A stretch of 64,000 nucleotides of DNA from Lachnospiraceae bacterium FE2018. GTDB lineage: Bacteria; Bacillota; Clostridia; Lachnospirales; Lachnospiraceae. The notes under the pieces are model-generated. The model saw nothing but the letters and a program-made list of their open reading frames with translations, was not told the origin of the DNA and did not search any database. Within the stretch, counting starts at the first letter, position 1, and each line of letters opens with the position of its first letter. The position numbers and the translations under genes are program-made. Location of the stretch: the NCBI GenBank assembly GCA_000702845.1, contig JNKK01000007.1:1-64000 (forward strand), written 5' to 3'. This document shows, piece after piece, positions 35,403 to 43,945 of this stretch.

Positions 35403-35918
35403 ATGACGACAGAGCAGCGTAGAGAAAAGATTCTGAATCAGTTCAGAAAAAGCACGGAACCTGTCAGTGCAAATGCGCTGGCAGCAAAATATCATGTCAG
35501 CAGGCAGATTATTGTCGGAGATGTGGCACTGCTCAGGGCAGCAGGAAATGAGATTGCCGCAACCCCGAGGGGCTATCTGCTGCAGACACAGGAGACGGAG
35601 GGAATCCGCCGGCAGATCGTTGCGCTTCATACAGAAGAACAGATCGAAGAGGAACTGAATATCTGTGTGGATTACGGCTGTGAAGTGCAGGATGTGATTA
35701 TTGATCATCCGGTCTACGGGGAATTGTCGGGAAGACTTCAGATCCGGTCTCGCTATGATGTGATGCAGTTTATGAAGAAAGTAAAAGACGAGCAGGCACA
35801 TTCGCTGTCGGAACTGACAGACGGTGTGCACATGCATACACTGATCTGTCCTGATCTCCGGGCCTATGAGCAGGTGGTAAAGAAACTGGCTGAAGCCGGA
35901 ATTCTGTTCCGTGAATAG
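35403..35918 (+). CDS. niaR: 3H-domain transcriptional repressor (NiaR type)
   Basis: Regulator of 171 residues with an N-terminal HTH_11 winged helix (about 5-60: RREKILNQF, VSANALAAKYHVSRQIIVGDVALLRAAG) and a C-terminal 3H domain (about 70-165). The conserved histidines are in IIDHPVYGE, DEQAHSLSEL and DGVHMHTL. NiaR of Bacillus and Thermotoga represses niacin uptake and NAD synthesis with nicotinic acid as co-repressor. No nad genes are next to it here, so the ligand is inferred from the family. It diverges from the PTS-IIC-like gene across shared promoters and repeated half-sites. The eutH gene follows after 170 bp, perhaps in the same regulatory unit. Confidence 0.85.
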   Translation: MTTEQRREKILNQFRKSTEPVSANALAAKYHVSRQIIVGDVALLRAAGNEIAATPRGYLLQTQETEGIRRQIVALHTEEQIEEELNICVDYGCEVQDVIIDHPVYGELSGRLQIRSRYDVMQFMKKVKDEQAHSLSELTDGVHMHTLICPDLRAYEQVVKKLAEAGILFRE

Positions 35919-36091
35919 ATGTTTCTTTATAGCACGATTGATTGCAGAACAGTAAAATACAGACCGGGAAACGGGACGGCGCAAGACCTGAGAATGTGCA
36001 AAATTAAGCAAACAACAGAGCAATGAAGCCTGTATGGATTCTGTTAAAGTGTTCATTGGAAAAATAACGGACTTGAAAAGGAAGTGTGACC

Positions 36092-37270
36092 ATGAACATT
36101 CTGACAGAATCGCTGCAGGCTTATTTTGCCTCTTTTTCCATCAACAAGGCAATCATGATGCTTATGATGATCTTCATGATTGTGGGCGGGATTGACCGCA
36201 TCCGCGGCAACAGACTCGGCTACGGAGAGAAATTTGAAGAGGGTTTTCAGGCGCTCGGATCCCTGGCAACAGCCATGATCGGTATGATTGCGCTGGTGCC
36301 GGTAATCAAGATCGTGTTGGGCGGCGTGCTCGGTGCGTTTTTTAAGGCAATCGGCGCTGACCCTTCCCTGTTTGCAGGCATTCTTCTCGGATGTGATCTG
36401 GGAGGCTATCCGCTCGCGATGGAACTTGCGGAATCTCCCGCGATCGGCAGCTACACAGGAATGATCATTGCTTCTGTTATGGGAATTAATGTAGTATTCA
36501 ATATTCCGGTCGGCATGGGTATTATTAAACAGGAAGACCGGAAATATCTCGCGACCGGCATGCTGGTCGGTTTTGCGACGGTTCCGGTCGGATGCCTTGC
36601 CGGCGGATTTGTCATGATGGCTTCCGGGTTTGAACTGACCGTGCGGGATATCATTATGAACACCATTCCGGTTGCCGTGGTTGCGGTTCTGATCATTCTG
36701 GGCCTGATACTGGCACAGGAAAAGATGCTGAAAGGTTTTATCGCATTCGGGAAGGGCGTCACCGCTGTCGTAACAGCAGGTACTATGATTTCCGTATTTC
36801 AGTATCTTACCGGCATTCGTTTTCCGCTGTTTCATGTCATGGTGGAGGCAAATGCAGAGGGTGTGATTCCGCTGGAAGACGGGTTCCTCGTGATCGGAGA
36901 AATAGCGATTGTTCTGCTCGGCGCTTTTCCTATGGTCGCGTTTATCACGAAGAAGTTCAGTGCGCCGCTGCAGAAACTCGGCGGGAAGTTTGATCTGGAT
37001 GAAAACAGTGTCGGCGGCATGATCGCGAATCTTGCGAACAACATTATGATGTTTCAGATGATGAAAGACATGCGTCCGAAAGGGAAAATACTGAACTGCG
37101 CATTTACTGTATCAGCATGCTTTGTTCTCGGAGATCACCTCGGGTTTGTGGCTGGCCAGAATCAGCAGCTGATCGTTCCAATGATGACTGCGAAATTCAT
37201 CGGCGGCATCACAGCAGTCGTACTTGCGAATATCCTGTGGAAAAGCACATTCAGTAAGTCATATGCATAA
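36092..37270 (+). CDS. eutH: ethanolamine permease-like protein EutH
   Basis: Integral membrane protein of 392 residues with about ten TM segments and the EutH signatures IRGNRLGYGEKFEEGFQALG, ILLGCDLGGYPLAMELA, NIPVGMGII and VGGMIANLANNIMMFQMMKDM. EutH helps ethanolamine cross the membrane in eut operons. Here no eutA, eutBC, eutD or shell genes are nearby, so it is an orphan and its cargo may differ. ATG 36092 after AAAAGGAAG is preferred over the GTG two codons upstream. A terminator follows. Confidence 0.92.
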   Translation: MNILTESLQAYFASFSINKAIMMLMMIFMIVGGIDRIRGNRLGYGEKFEEGFQALGSLATAMIGMIALVPVIKIVLGGVLGAFFKAIGADPSLFAGILLGCDLGGYPLAMELAESPAIGSYTGMIIASVMGINVVFNIPVGMGIIKQEDRKYLATGMLVGFATVPVGCLAGGFVMMASGFELTVRDIIMNTIPVAVVAVLIILGLILAQEKMLKGFIAFGKGVTAVVTAGTMISVFQYLTGIRFPLFHVMVEANAEGVIPLEDGFLVIGEIAIVLLGAFPMVAFITKKFSAPLQKLGGKFDLDENSVGGMIANLANNIMMFQMMKDMRPKGKILNCAFTVSACFVLGDHLGFVAGQNQQLIVPMMTAKFIGGITAVVLANILWKSTFSKSYA

Positions 37271-37311
37271 CGGATTCACCATTTGAGCCTGTTTTTATAA
37301 ATCAGGGAACT

Positions 37312-37344
37312 GCCGGGATGAAAGAAAAGTCATTCCGGCTTTTT
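37312..37344 (+). terminator. Rho-independent terminator after eutH
   Basis: A 10-bp stem (37312-37321 with 37330-37339) has an 8-nt loop and a T5 tail. Confidence 0.88.
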
Positions 37345-37365
37345 GATGCGGTTCCGGGCATAATA

Positions 37366-37374
37366 TGGTATAAT
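37366..37374 (+). promoter_or_regulatory. extended -10 promoter of the [FeFe]-hydrogenase gene
   Basis: TGGTATAAT gives a perfect -10 box (37369-37374) with the extended TG. No good -35 is present at 17 bp, as is allowed for extended -10 promoters. Confidence 0.55.
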
Positions 37375-37433
37375 GATTGGACAGGCGGGACTCATTGTAA
37401 TTGTTGAAATTTATCAGAAGACAGGAGAAAGAT

Positions 37434-38921
37434 ATGGTAACGACGAATGATAAAGGTATTATCCAGTTTAAGCATAAGGTCATGGAGGAAATCTGCCGTC
37501 TCGCATGGGATGATAATCTGAATGAGAAGACGATGGATGAACTGGCTTATAAGCTGATCCCGGGACCGAAACCGGAGTATCGCTGCTGTATCTATAAGGA
37601 GCGTGAAATCACCCGTGAAAGGATCCGTCTTGCGGTCGGTGAAAACCCGGATCCGCTGAGTACTTCGCAGAACATTGTTCAGGTGCTCAAGCCGGCCTGC
37701 GACGACTGCCCGATTTCTGCATATTCCGTAACGGATAACTGCAGATTCTGTCTGGGCAAGGCATGTCTGAACACCTGTAAATTCGGCGCAATTCATCCGG
37801 GCGAATACAGAATGCACATCGACGCGGCAAAGTGCAAAGAGTGCGGTATGTGTGCGAAAGCCTGCCCATATGGTGCGATTGTCCATCTGGAACGTCCGTG
37901 CAAGAAGGCATGTCCGGTAGATGCCATCACGTATGATGAATATGGTTTCTGTCAGATCGACGAAGGAAAATGTGTTCAGTGCGGTCACTGCATCCACAGC
38001 TGCCCGTTTGGCGCGATCGCATCCAAGACAGACCTGGTAAAAATCATCAGAGACATCAAGGCAGGAAAAGAAGTCATTGCCATGTGTGCGCCTGCGACAG
38101 AAGGACAGTTCGGTAAAGAAGTTACAATGGCTTCTATTCGCAAATCGCTGCTGGAGCTCGGCTTTACAGATATGATCGAAGTAGGTTTGGGCGGCGATAT
38201 GACAGCGGCTTATGAGGCGGCCGAGTGGTCAGAGGCGAAAAAGGAAGGCCGCAAGATGACAACTTCCTGCTGCCCGGCATTTATCAACATGCTGCGCAAG
38301 CATTTCCCGGAGGTCTATGAGGCAAACATGTCTGAAACGGTCTCTCCGATGTGCGCGATTTCCCGCTATCTGAAGGCGACAAGACCGGGATGCGTTACTG
38401 TATTCGTAGGTCCGTGTATTGCCAAGAAATCCGAGGCGAGGGATGCATCTGTGCCGGATAACGCGGACTATGTTATTACCTACGGAGAACTGCATGCGAT
38501 GCAGATGTCCAGAGATATTGACTTTGTAACGAGCGACGAGGATTATCAGGAAGCTTCGCTCTGGGGCAAGAAGTTTGCCGGCAGCGGCGGCGTTGCAGCT
38601 GCAGTTGTAGAAGTAATGCAGGAGCGCGGAGAGGATACTTCCGATCTGAAACTGCTCAAGTGCGCGGGCGGTGCCGAGTGTAAGAAGGCGATCCAGCTGC
38701 TGAAGCTGGGCAGACTGCCGGAAGACTTTGTTGAAGGTATGATGTGTCCGGGCGGATGTGTCGGCGGACCGTCCCGTCATGCGACTGATATGGAGATCGC
38801 AAGAAACAGAAAAGCGATGCTCGAGCAGGCAGACGGCAGAAAGGTTCTGGAGAACCTGAAGAACTACCCGATGGACAAATTCTCCATGTTCCGGGACGGA
38901 CATATGGAATCAGCAGAGTAA
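37434..38921 (+). CDS. monomeric [FeFe]-hydrogenase, group B-like
   Basis: Iron hydrogenase of 495 residues that would couple ferredoxin oxidation to H2 formation. The N-terminal domain carries Cys motifs around DNCRFCLGKACLNTC, then two 4Fe-4S ferredoxin units (CKECGMCAKACPYGA and CVQCGHCIHSCPFGA, about 135-200). The H-cluster domain has TSCCPAF (about 276), PMCAISRYL (about 303), GPCIAKKSEA (about 325) and MCPGGCVGGPS (about 436). TSCCP and PMCAIS instead of the canonical group A TSCCPxW and MPCxxK fit group B of uncertain physiological role. The maturases HydEFG are not in the window. ATG 37434 after AGGAG is preferred over an upstream TTG. Confidence 0.92.
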   Translation: MVTTNDKGIIQFKHKVMEEICRLAWDDNLNEKTMDELAYKLIPGPKPEYRCCIYKEREITRERIRLAVGENPDPLSTSQNIVQVLKPACDDCPISAYSVTDNCRFCLGKACLNTCKFGAIHPGEYRMHIDAAKCKECGMCAKACPYGAIVHLERPCKKACPVDAITYDEYGFCQIDEGKCVQCGHCIHSCPFGAIASKTDLVKIIRDIKAGKEVIAMCAPATEGQFGKEVTMASIRKSLLELGFTDMIEVGLGGDMTAAYEAAEWSEAKKEGRKMTTSCCPAFINMLRKHFPEVYEANMSETVSPMCAISRYLKATRPGCVTVFVGPCIAKKSEARDASVPDNADYVITYGELHAMQMSRDIDFVTSDEDYQEASLWGKKFAGSGGVAAAVVEVMQERGEDTSDLKLLKCAGGAECKKAIQLLKLGRLPEDFVEGMMCPGGCVGGPSRHATDMEIARNRKAMLEQADGRKVLENLKNYPMDKFSMFRDGHMESAE

Positions 38922-38973
38922 TAACAGCTGCAGCAGGGCAGAAGAATTGCCAGACTGACAGAAAAACAGGCAG

Positions 38974-39010
38974 GTGCCGGCATCCGGAGTGATGCCGGCG
39001 CCTTTATTTA
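38974..39010 (+). terminator. Rho-independent terminator after the hydrogenase gene
   Basis: A 12-bp GC-rich stem (38974-38985 with 38992-39003, one wobble) is followed by TTTATTTA. Confidence 0.85.
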
Positions 39011-39087
39011 CGGCGTTATCCCCTCTGTTTGCCGTTTCCCGGATATTTGTTTCCTGCCGGACCTGCCCGGGATTTATAAGGTATAGA

Positions 39088-39119
39088 TTGTTGACATTGC
39101 AACAAACAGAAAGTAAAAT
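39088..39119 (+). promoter_or_regulatory. marR promoter with overlapping palindromic operator
   Basis: TTGACA (39091-39096), 17-nt spacer, TAAAAT (39114-39119). The -35 box is embedded in a palindrome TTGTTG-N6-CAACAA (39088-39105), the size and position expected for a MarR dimer repressing its own gene. Confidence 0.65.
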
Positions 39120-39142
39120 AAGAAAAACAGAGGGGAATTCCG

Positions 39143-39613
39143 GTGATTGATATGGAAAAACGGTATATGCTATTTACCAGCACAGTGGCGTCTCTATACC
39201 AGAGTATACAGAAAATCCGGGCAATGGAAATGGATCGCTTTCATCTTAAGACAGGGCATGTGACCTGTCTTCTTTTGTTGTATCATCATCCGGAGGGGAT
39301 TACGCACAAGAAAATGACTGAGCTTTGTGAGATGGACAAGGCAGCTGTATCCAGATATATCACGACGCTGCGGGAGAGAGGATTCATTACAGATGACACA
39401 GCGGATGAAAAAAAATATCACCGGCGGATTCATCTGACTGATGCAGGAAAGCGTGTGGCGGAACGGACGACGGAAATGGTCGTGCGGGCAGTGGAAAACG
39501 GATCTGCCTCCATGACGGAAGCAGAACGGATCAGGTTTTATGACAGAATGCAGGAGATTGCCGATAATCTTCAGAAATACATCACCGATATGGAAGAGGA
39601 AGCGGAAGAATAG
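39143..39613 (+). CDS. MarR-family transcriptional regulator
   Basis: Winged-helix regulator of 156 residues. The DNA-binding region (about 45-100) reads HVTCLLLLYHHPEGITHKKMTELCEMDKAAVSRYITTLRERGFI in family style, and the wing contains DEKKYHRRIHLTDAGKRVAE. N- and C-terminal helices would form the dimer interface. MarR proteins usually sense aromatic or redox-active small molecules; the ligand is unknown here. A palindrome overlaps its own promoter, suggesting autoregulation. The por operon begins about 200 bp downstream behind a terminator, so control of por is possible but not shown. Confidence 0.92.
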   Translation: MIDMEKRYMLFTSTVASLYQSIQKIRAMEMDRFHLKTGHVTCLLLLYHHPEGITHKKMTELCEMDKAAVSRYITTLRERGFITDDTADEKKYHRRIHLTDAGKRVAERTTEMVVRAVENGSASMTEAERIRFYDRMQEIADNLQKYITDMEEEAEE

Positions 39614-39641
39614 AAAGAAACGGTCTTTCTTTTTGTTTTTA
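39612..39641 (+). terminator. terminator after marR
   Basis: AGAAAGA/TCTTTCT stem (39612-39618 with 39624-39630) with a 5-nt loop and a long T-rich tail. Confidence 0.75.
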
Positions 39642-39688
39642 AGGTGAAAATAATTCATGATTGATGTGAATAAATCTAAATCTTTCTG

Positions 39689-39716
39689 TTTACAAGAATA
39701 AAAAGCATGTTACAAT
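39689..39716 (+). promoter_or_regulatory. predicted promoter of the por operon
   Basis: TTTACA (39689-39694), 16-nt spacer, TACAAT (39711-39716), about 105 bp before the first gene. Confidence 0.55.
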
Positions 39717-39733
39717 AGTAACGTTGAATTTTC

Positions 39734-39785
39734 GACACCTGCCGGATGAAGCTGTTTCATATTTCATCCGAAAGTGTGAGGTGTC
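39734..39785 (+). promoter_or_regulatory. por leader hairpin
   Basis: Near the predicted 5' end, GACACCT pairs with AGGTGTC (39734-39740 with 39779-39785) around an inner CGGATGAA/TTCATCCG stem (39743-39750 with 39763-39770). No T-run follows, so it is not a terminator. It may stabilise the mRNA or bind a regulator. Confidence 0.55.
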
Positions 39786-39820
39786 TGTCAGAGACAAAAT
39801 GGAACAAGGAGTAGACGCAA

Positions 39821-40393
39821 ATGAAAAACACAGTTGAAATCAGATGGCACGGCCGCGGCGGGCAGGGTGCAAAAACAGCTGCACTGCTGCTGGCAGATGT
39901 TGCTTTTAAGACAGGGCAGAATGTGCAGGGATTTCCGGAATACGGTCCGGAGCGCATGGGTGCGCCGATCACAGCATTTAACCGGATCAGCAAAGAAAAA
40001 ATCCGGGTTCATTCCAATATTTACGAACCGGATTACGTGGTAGTCGTTGATGAGACGCTGCTTCACTCTGTCAACGTGACAGACGGATTGAAAGAAGAAG
40101 GTGCGATTATTATCAACACACCCCGTTCAAAAGAAGAAGTGCTTCCGCAGCTGAATGGCTATAAAGGCCGTGTTGTGACAATTGATGCACGTGCGATCTC
40201 CGAGCAGACGCTCGGGAAGAATTTTCCGAATACACCGATGCTCGCAGCAACTGTAGCTGTTACAAAGGTGCTTGAGCGTGACCAGTTTATCAACGATATG
40301 CGCGCTTCCTTTGAACATAAGTTCGCAAAAAAACCTGAGGTGATTGACGGAAATATGAAGGCGCTCGAGATGGCGTATGAAGCAGTTTCATGA
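39821..40393 (+). CDS. porC: pyruvate:ferredoxin oxidoreductase, gamma subunit
   Basis: Gamma subunit of 190 residues of a four-subunit 2-oxoacid:ferredoxin oxidoreductase, which turns pyruvate and CoA into acetyl-CoA, CO2 and reduced ferredoxin. The start EIRWHGRGGQGAKTAALLLADVA and the block FPEYGPERMGAPITAFNRIS are hallmarks of this CoA-domain subunit. Gene order gamma-delta-alpha-beta matches the archaeal- and Thermotoga-type POR rather than the single-chain clostridial PFOR. AAGGAG lies 11 nt upstream. It is the first gene of porCDAB and is preceded by a structured leader. Pyruvate is the likely substrate; other 2-oxoacids cannot be excluded. Confidence 0.93.
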   Translation: MKNTVEIRWHGRGGQGAKTAALLLADVAFKTGQNVQGFPEYGPERMGAPITAFNRISKEKIRVHSNIYEPDYVVVVDETLLHSVNVTDGLKEEGAIIINTPRSKEEVLPQLNGYKGRVVTIDARAISEQTLGKNFPNTPMLAATVAVTKVLERDQFINDMRASFEHKFAKKPEVIDGNMKALEMAYEAVS

Positions 40394-40441
40394 TGAAACA
40401 GGATTATATAGGAAACTGCCGTGAGGATAGAAGGAGGAGAA

Positions 40442-40750
40442 ATGAGAACCGACGCGACAAAGATAAATGAGCGGAGTCCCTATACCGATCTGACGGAAGG
40501 ACTCCAGATGTTTTCAGCCGGAACGGCAAAGAATTTTAATACTGGCGAGTGGCGTACAAACACGCCGGTCATGGACTGGACAAAGTGCCGGCAGTGTCTG
40601 CTGTGCTGCCCGGTCTGCCCGGACTCCAGTATTCCTGTAAAAGACGGAAAGCGGCTGGAATTTGACTATGATCACTGCAAAGGATGCGGAATCTGTGTGA
40701 AAGTCTGTCCGTTTGACGCGATCATCATGAAGGAGGGCATCGAGCCATGA
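40442..40750 (+). CDS. porD: pyruvate:ferredoxin oxidoreductase, delta (ferredoxin) subunit
   Basis: Iron-sulfur subunit of 102 residues. Two 4Fe-4S sites are visible: CRQCLLCCPVCPD and CKGCGICVKVCPFDA. They carry electrons from the TPP centre to free ferredoxin. The ATG follows AGAAGGAGGAGAA; an upstream in-frame GTG is less likely because it lies before this site. The stop overlaps the alpha-subunit ATG by four bases (ATGA), implying coupled translation. Confidence 0.93.
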   Translation: MRTDATKINERSPYTDLTEGLQMFSAGTAKNFNTGEWRTNTPVMDWTKCRQCLLCCPVCPDSSIPVKDGKRLEFDYDHCKGCGICVKVCPFDAIIMKEGIEP

Positions 40751-41937
40751 GTGTAAAAGCAATTAAAGAAAGAATGTCCGGTAATGAAGCCGTTTCTTAT
40801 GCGATCCGGCAGGTAGCACCGGAGGTTATGCCGGCCTTCCCGATCACACCGTCAACCGAGATTCCGCAGATGGTATCCACCTATATCGCCAACGGCGAAC
40901 TGGACACAGAGTTTATCCCGGTGGAGAGCGAACATTCGGCAATGTCGGCAGCGATCGGCGCGGAGGCAGCAGGCGCCCGCACGATGACAGCGACTTCTTC
41001 GGCCGGTCTGGCGCTGATGTGGGAGGAACTGCTTCTTGCGGCATCCAACAGACTTCCGATCGTGCTGACACTTGTCAACCGTACACTTTCCGGTCCGATC
41101 AATATCAACTGTGACCACTCGGACGGCATGGGTGCCCGTGATACCGGATGGATTCAGATTTATGCTGAGAACAATCAGGAGGCATATGATAATTATATCC
41201 AGGCATTCCCGATTGCAGAAGATCCGCGTGTGCATCTGCCGGTAATGATCTGTCAGGACGGTTTCATCACAAGCCATGCGGTTGAGAATATCGAATTGAT
41301 GGAAGATGAACCGGTAAAGGATTTCGTCGGAACATATACACCTGAAGAATTCATGCTGAACCCGGGCAGGCCGGTTTCTGTCGGACCGTATTCCGTGTCA
41401 AATTATGCGATGGAAGCCAAGAAGCTGCAGGAAGAGGCCATGGAGCGGTCCAAAGCCGTCATTCTGGAGGTTGCAAAGAAGTTTGGCGAGATGTCCGGCA
41501 GGGAGTATGGTCTGTTTGAAGAATACCGCACAGAAGATGCGGACTACATCATGGTCATCATGGGATCTGCAGCAGGCACTGCCAAGACAGCAGTTGATGA
41601 ACTGCGTGATCAGGGATGGAAAGTCGGCGTCCTGAAACTCCGTGTATTCCGTCCGTTCCCGGAAAAAGAAATTGCAGAGGCTTTGAAGAACTGCAAAGCT
41701 GCTGCGATCATGGACCGCTGTGAGAGCTACAACGGCAACGGCGGACCGCTTTCCAGCGAAATCCCCGCGGGACTCTACCGCAGCAAGGTAATGATCGAGA
41801 CCGTCAGTTATGTCTATGGTCTTGCCGGCCGTGATTTCAGGGTAGAAGATGCTGCCGGTATTTTCCGGGATCTGCGCGATCTGGTGGAAAACGGCAAAGA
41901 AGTGGAACAGTTCAAATACATCGGACTGCGCGTCTGA
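40747..41937 (+). CDS. porA: pyruvate:ferredoxin oxidoreductase, alpha subunit
   Basis: Alpha subunit of 396 residues with the pyrimidine-binding domain (about 12-230): MSGNEAVSYAIRQVAPEVMPAFPITPSTEIPQ, VESEHSAMSAAIGAEAAGART and TSSAGLALMWEELLLAA are standard. The transketolase C-like domain follows (about 260-390: WKVGVLKLRVFRPFPEKEI). Overlaps porD by four bases and is followed after 67 bp by porB. Confidence 0.95.
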   Translation: MSVKAIKERMSGNEAVSYAIRQVAPEVMPAFPITPSTEIPQMVSTYIANGELDTEFIPVESEHSAMSAAIGAEAAGARTMTATSSAGLALMWEELLLAASNRLPIVLTLVNRTLSGPININCDHSDGMGARDTGWIQIYAENNQEAYDNYIQAFPIAEDPRVHLPVMICQDGFITSHAVENIELMEDEPVKDFVGTYTPEEFMLNPGRPVSVGPYSVSNYAMEAKKLQEEAMERSKAVILEVAKKFGEMSGREYGLFEEYRTEDADYIMVIMGSAAGTAKTAVDELRDQGWKVGVLKLRVFRPFPEKEIAEALKNCKAAAIMDRCESYNGNGGPLSSEIPAGLYRSKVMIETVSYVYGLAGRDFRVEDAAGIFRDLRDLVENGKEVEQFKYIGLRV

Positions 41938-42004
41938 TTCAAATGAGATTGAATTCAACACAGCGGATCCTTCTGATCCGGTCTGTTTGTCAGGAGAATA
42001 GAAA

Positions 42005-42949
42005 ATGAGTGATCACAGCTTAAAAACAATGATGGAAAAACCAGAGCGTCTTTCTCCCGGTCATCGCATGTGTGCCGGATGCGGCGCAACAATCGCAGTC
42101 AGGGCCGTACTGCGTGCACTGAAGGAAGAAGATCATGCAGTGATCGGAAATGCGACAGGATGCCTTGAGGTTTCTTCTTATATGTATCCGTTCACCGCAT
42201 GGGAAGACAGCTACATTCATAATGCATTTGAAAATGCAGGCGCGACGCTTTCCGGTGTTGAGACAGCCTACCGTGTCCTGAAGAAAAAAGGACGTCTCGG
42301 GGAAGAAGATACGTATAAATTTATCACGTTCGGCGGCGACGGCGGCACGTATGACATCGGTTTCCAGTCCCTGTCCGGTGCAATGGAACGCGGACATGAT
42401 CTGGTATACGTCTGCTATGACAACGGCGCTTATATGAACACAGGAATCCAGCGTTCTTCCGCGACCCCGATGTATGCAGACACCACCACCACGCCGGTCG
42501 GCAAAGAGTCCGTCGGCAAAATGCAGAACCGCAAGGATCTTGCAAGTATCATTGCCGCACACAATGTTCCCTATGTTGCGCAGACAACGTTTACACGTGA
42601 TTTTAAGGATATTCACCGCAAGGCAGAGCGCGCGATTTATACAGAGGGCGCTGCATTCCTGAATGTCATGGCACCCTGCCCGCGCGGCTGGCGCTATGAG
42701 ATGTCCGATATCATGGAAATCTGCCGTCTGGCAGTTGAGACATGTTACTGGCCGCTGTTTGAGGTGCGCAACGGAAAGTGGAGTCTCTCTTATGAACCGA
42801 AGAAAAAACTGCCAATCGAAGACTTCCTTCGTCCGCAGGGCCGTTTCAAACATCTCTTTAAGAAAGGCAATGAGGATCTGATCGTTCAGTTCCAGGATGA
42901 AGTTGACCGGAGATGGGAAGACCTTCAGTATCTCTGCGCGAAAGGATAA
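42005..42949 (+). CDS. porB: pyruvate:ferredoxin oxidoreductase, beta subunit
   Basis: TPP-binding beta subunit of 314 residues. It has CAGCGATIAVRAVL near the N-terminus with conserved Cys ligands, the TPP/Mg motif GGDGGTYDIGFQSLSGAMERG and DNGAYMNTGIQRS, and NVMAPCPRGW with another Cys typical of POR beta. AGGAG lies 8 nt before the ATG. It completes porCDAB, and a LysR regulator follows 77 bp later on the same strand. No clear terminator separates them. Confidence 0.95.
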   Translation: MSDHSLKTMMEKPERLSPGHRMCAGCGATIAVRAVLRALKEEDHAVIGNATGCLEVSSYMYPFTAWEDSYIHNAFENAGATLSGVETAYRVLKKKGRLGEEDTYKFITFGGDGGTYDIGFQSLSGAMERGHDLVYVCYDNGAYMNTGIQRSSATPMYADTTTTPVGKESVGKMQNRKDLASIIAAHNVPYVAQTTFTRDFKDIHRKAERAIYTEGAAFLNVMAPCPRGWRYEMSDIMEICRLAVETCYWPLFEVRNGKWSLSYEPKKKLPIEDFLRPQGRFKHLFKKGNEDLIVQFQDEVDRRWEDLQYLCAKG

Positions 42950-43026
42950 TCTGGAATTCGCTGCTTTAGAAAAGGCATCCTGATATAGGCGATGTAGAAA
43001 ACATATACCGAATCTGGAGAAAAATC

Positions 43027-43902
43027 ATGACACTTCTGTCATATCAGGTTTTTAAGACAGTTGCGGAAATCGGCAGCTTTCACAAAGCCGCCGAAGTGCT
43101 TGGACTGACGCCTTCGGCGATCAGCCATGCGGTCGCATCGATGGAAAAAGAGCTCGGCTTCGCGGTCTTTACGCGAAGCCGTTCCGGCGTAATGCTCACA
43201 AATCACGGAGAACACATGCTTCCCTACGTAAACGCGGTGCTGAACAGCGACGAGAGCCTGCAGCAGGCCGTCTCTGAGCTGAAAGGTCTGAAGCAGGGGA
43301 AGGTTAAGGTAGGATGTTTCTCCAGTGTATGTACAAACTGGATGCCCACGATTATTCAGTCTTTCGGGGAACAGTATCCGGAGATCGAGATCGAAGTATT
43401 TCAGGGAACCTATGACGATGTTTCCTACTGGATCAAAAACGGCATTGTGGATTTCGGATTTCTCTCGACTTCAAGTGCGGGAGACCTTGCAATTGAGCCG
43501 TTTTATCTGGATGAACTGGTTTGTATCGTGCCGATGGATTTCCGGAAACAGGATGATAATGACTATATCGCAGTTGAGGAGATGTCACGTCACCGTTTCG
43601 TTGTCCAGCGTGAATCCACCGATGCTGATATTCAGAAATTTCTGCGGGACAATGAACTGCGCGTGCAGACCGGGTACCATGTGGTAGACGACCTGTCCAC
43701 AATTGCCCTGGTATCGAACGGCTTCGGCATCTGCATCATGCCGAAGCTGGTTATGAACGACATTCCCTATCAGGTGCGGCAGTATCATTTAAAACCGGAA
43801 GCCGGCAGGATGATCGGACTGGCCACTTTAAATCCGCAGCTTATGGCGCCGGCAGTCAGAACATTGTATAATCATATTCTGGACCGGTACAGAAATATAT
43901 AA
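43027..43902 (+). CDS. LysR-family transcriptional regulator
   Basis: Protein of 291 residues. The N-terminal winged helix is FKTVAEIGSFHKAAEVLGLTPSAISHAVASMEKELG (about 8-43), and the C-terminal periplasmic-binding-like domain (about 90-285) senses an unknown effector. It lies in the same direction as porCDAB without a clear terminator, so it might be made with the operon and control it or the downstream region. The periodic GCATGC array begins 44 bp after its stop. Confidence 0.93.
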   Translation: MTLLSYQVFKTVAEIGSFHKAAEVLGLTPSAISHAVASMEKELGFAVFTRSRSGVMLTNHGEHMLPYVNAVLNSDESLQQAVSELKGLKQGKVKVGCFSSVCTNWMPTIIQSFGEQYPEIEIEVFQGTYDDVSYWIKNGIVDFGFLSTSSAGDLAIEPFYLDELVCIVPMDFRKQDDNDYIAVEEMSRHRFVVQRESTDADIQKFLRDNELRVQTGYHVVDDLSTIALVSNGFGICIMPKLVMNDIPYQVRQYHLKPEAGRMIGLATLNPQLMAPAVRTLYNHILDRYRNI

Positions 43903-43945
43903 ACTGGATTTGTCATGTCCATTATTCTTTTTGATAAGATATGTG

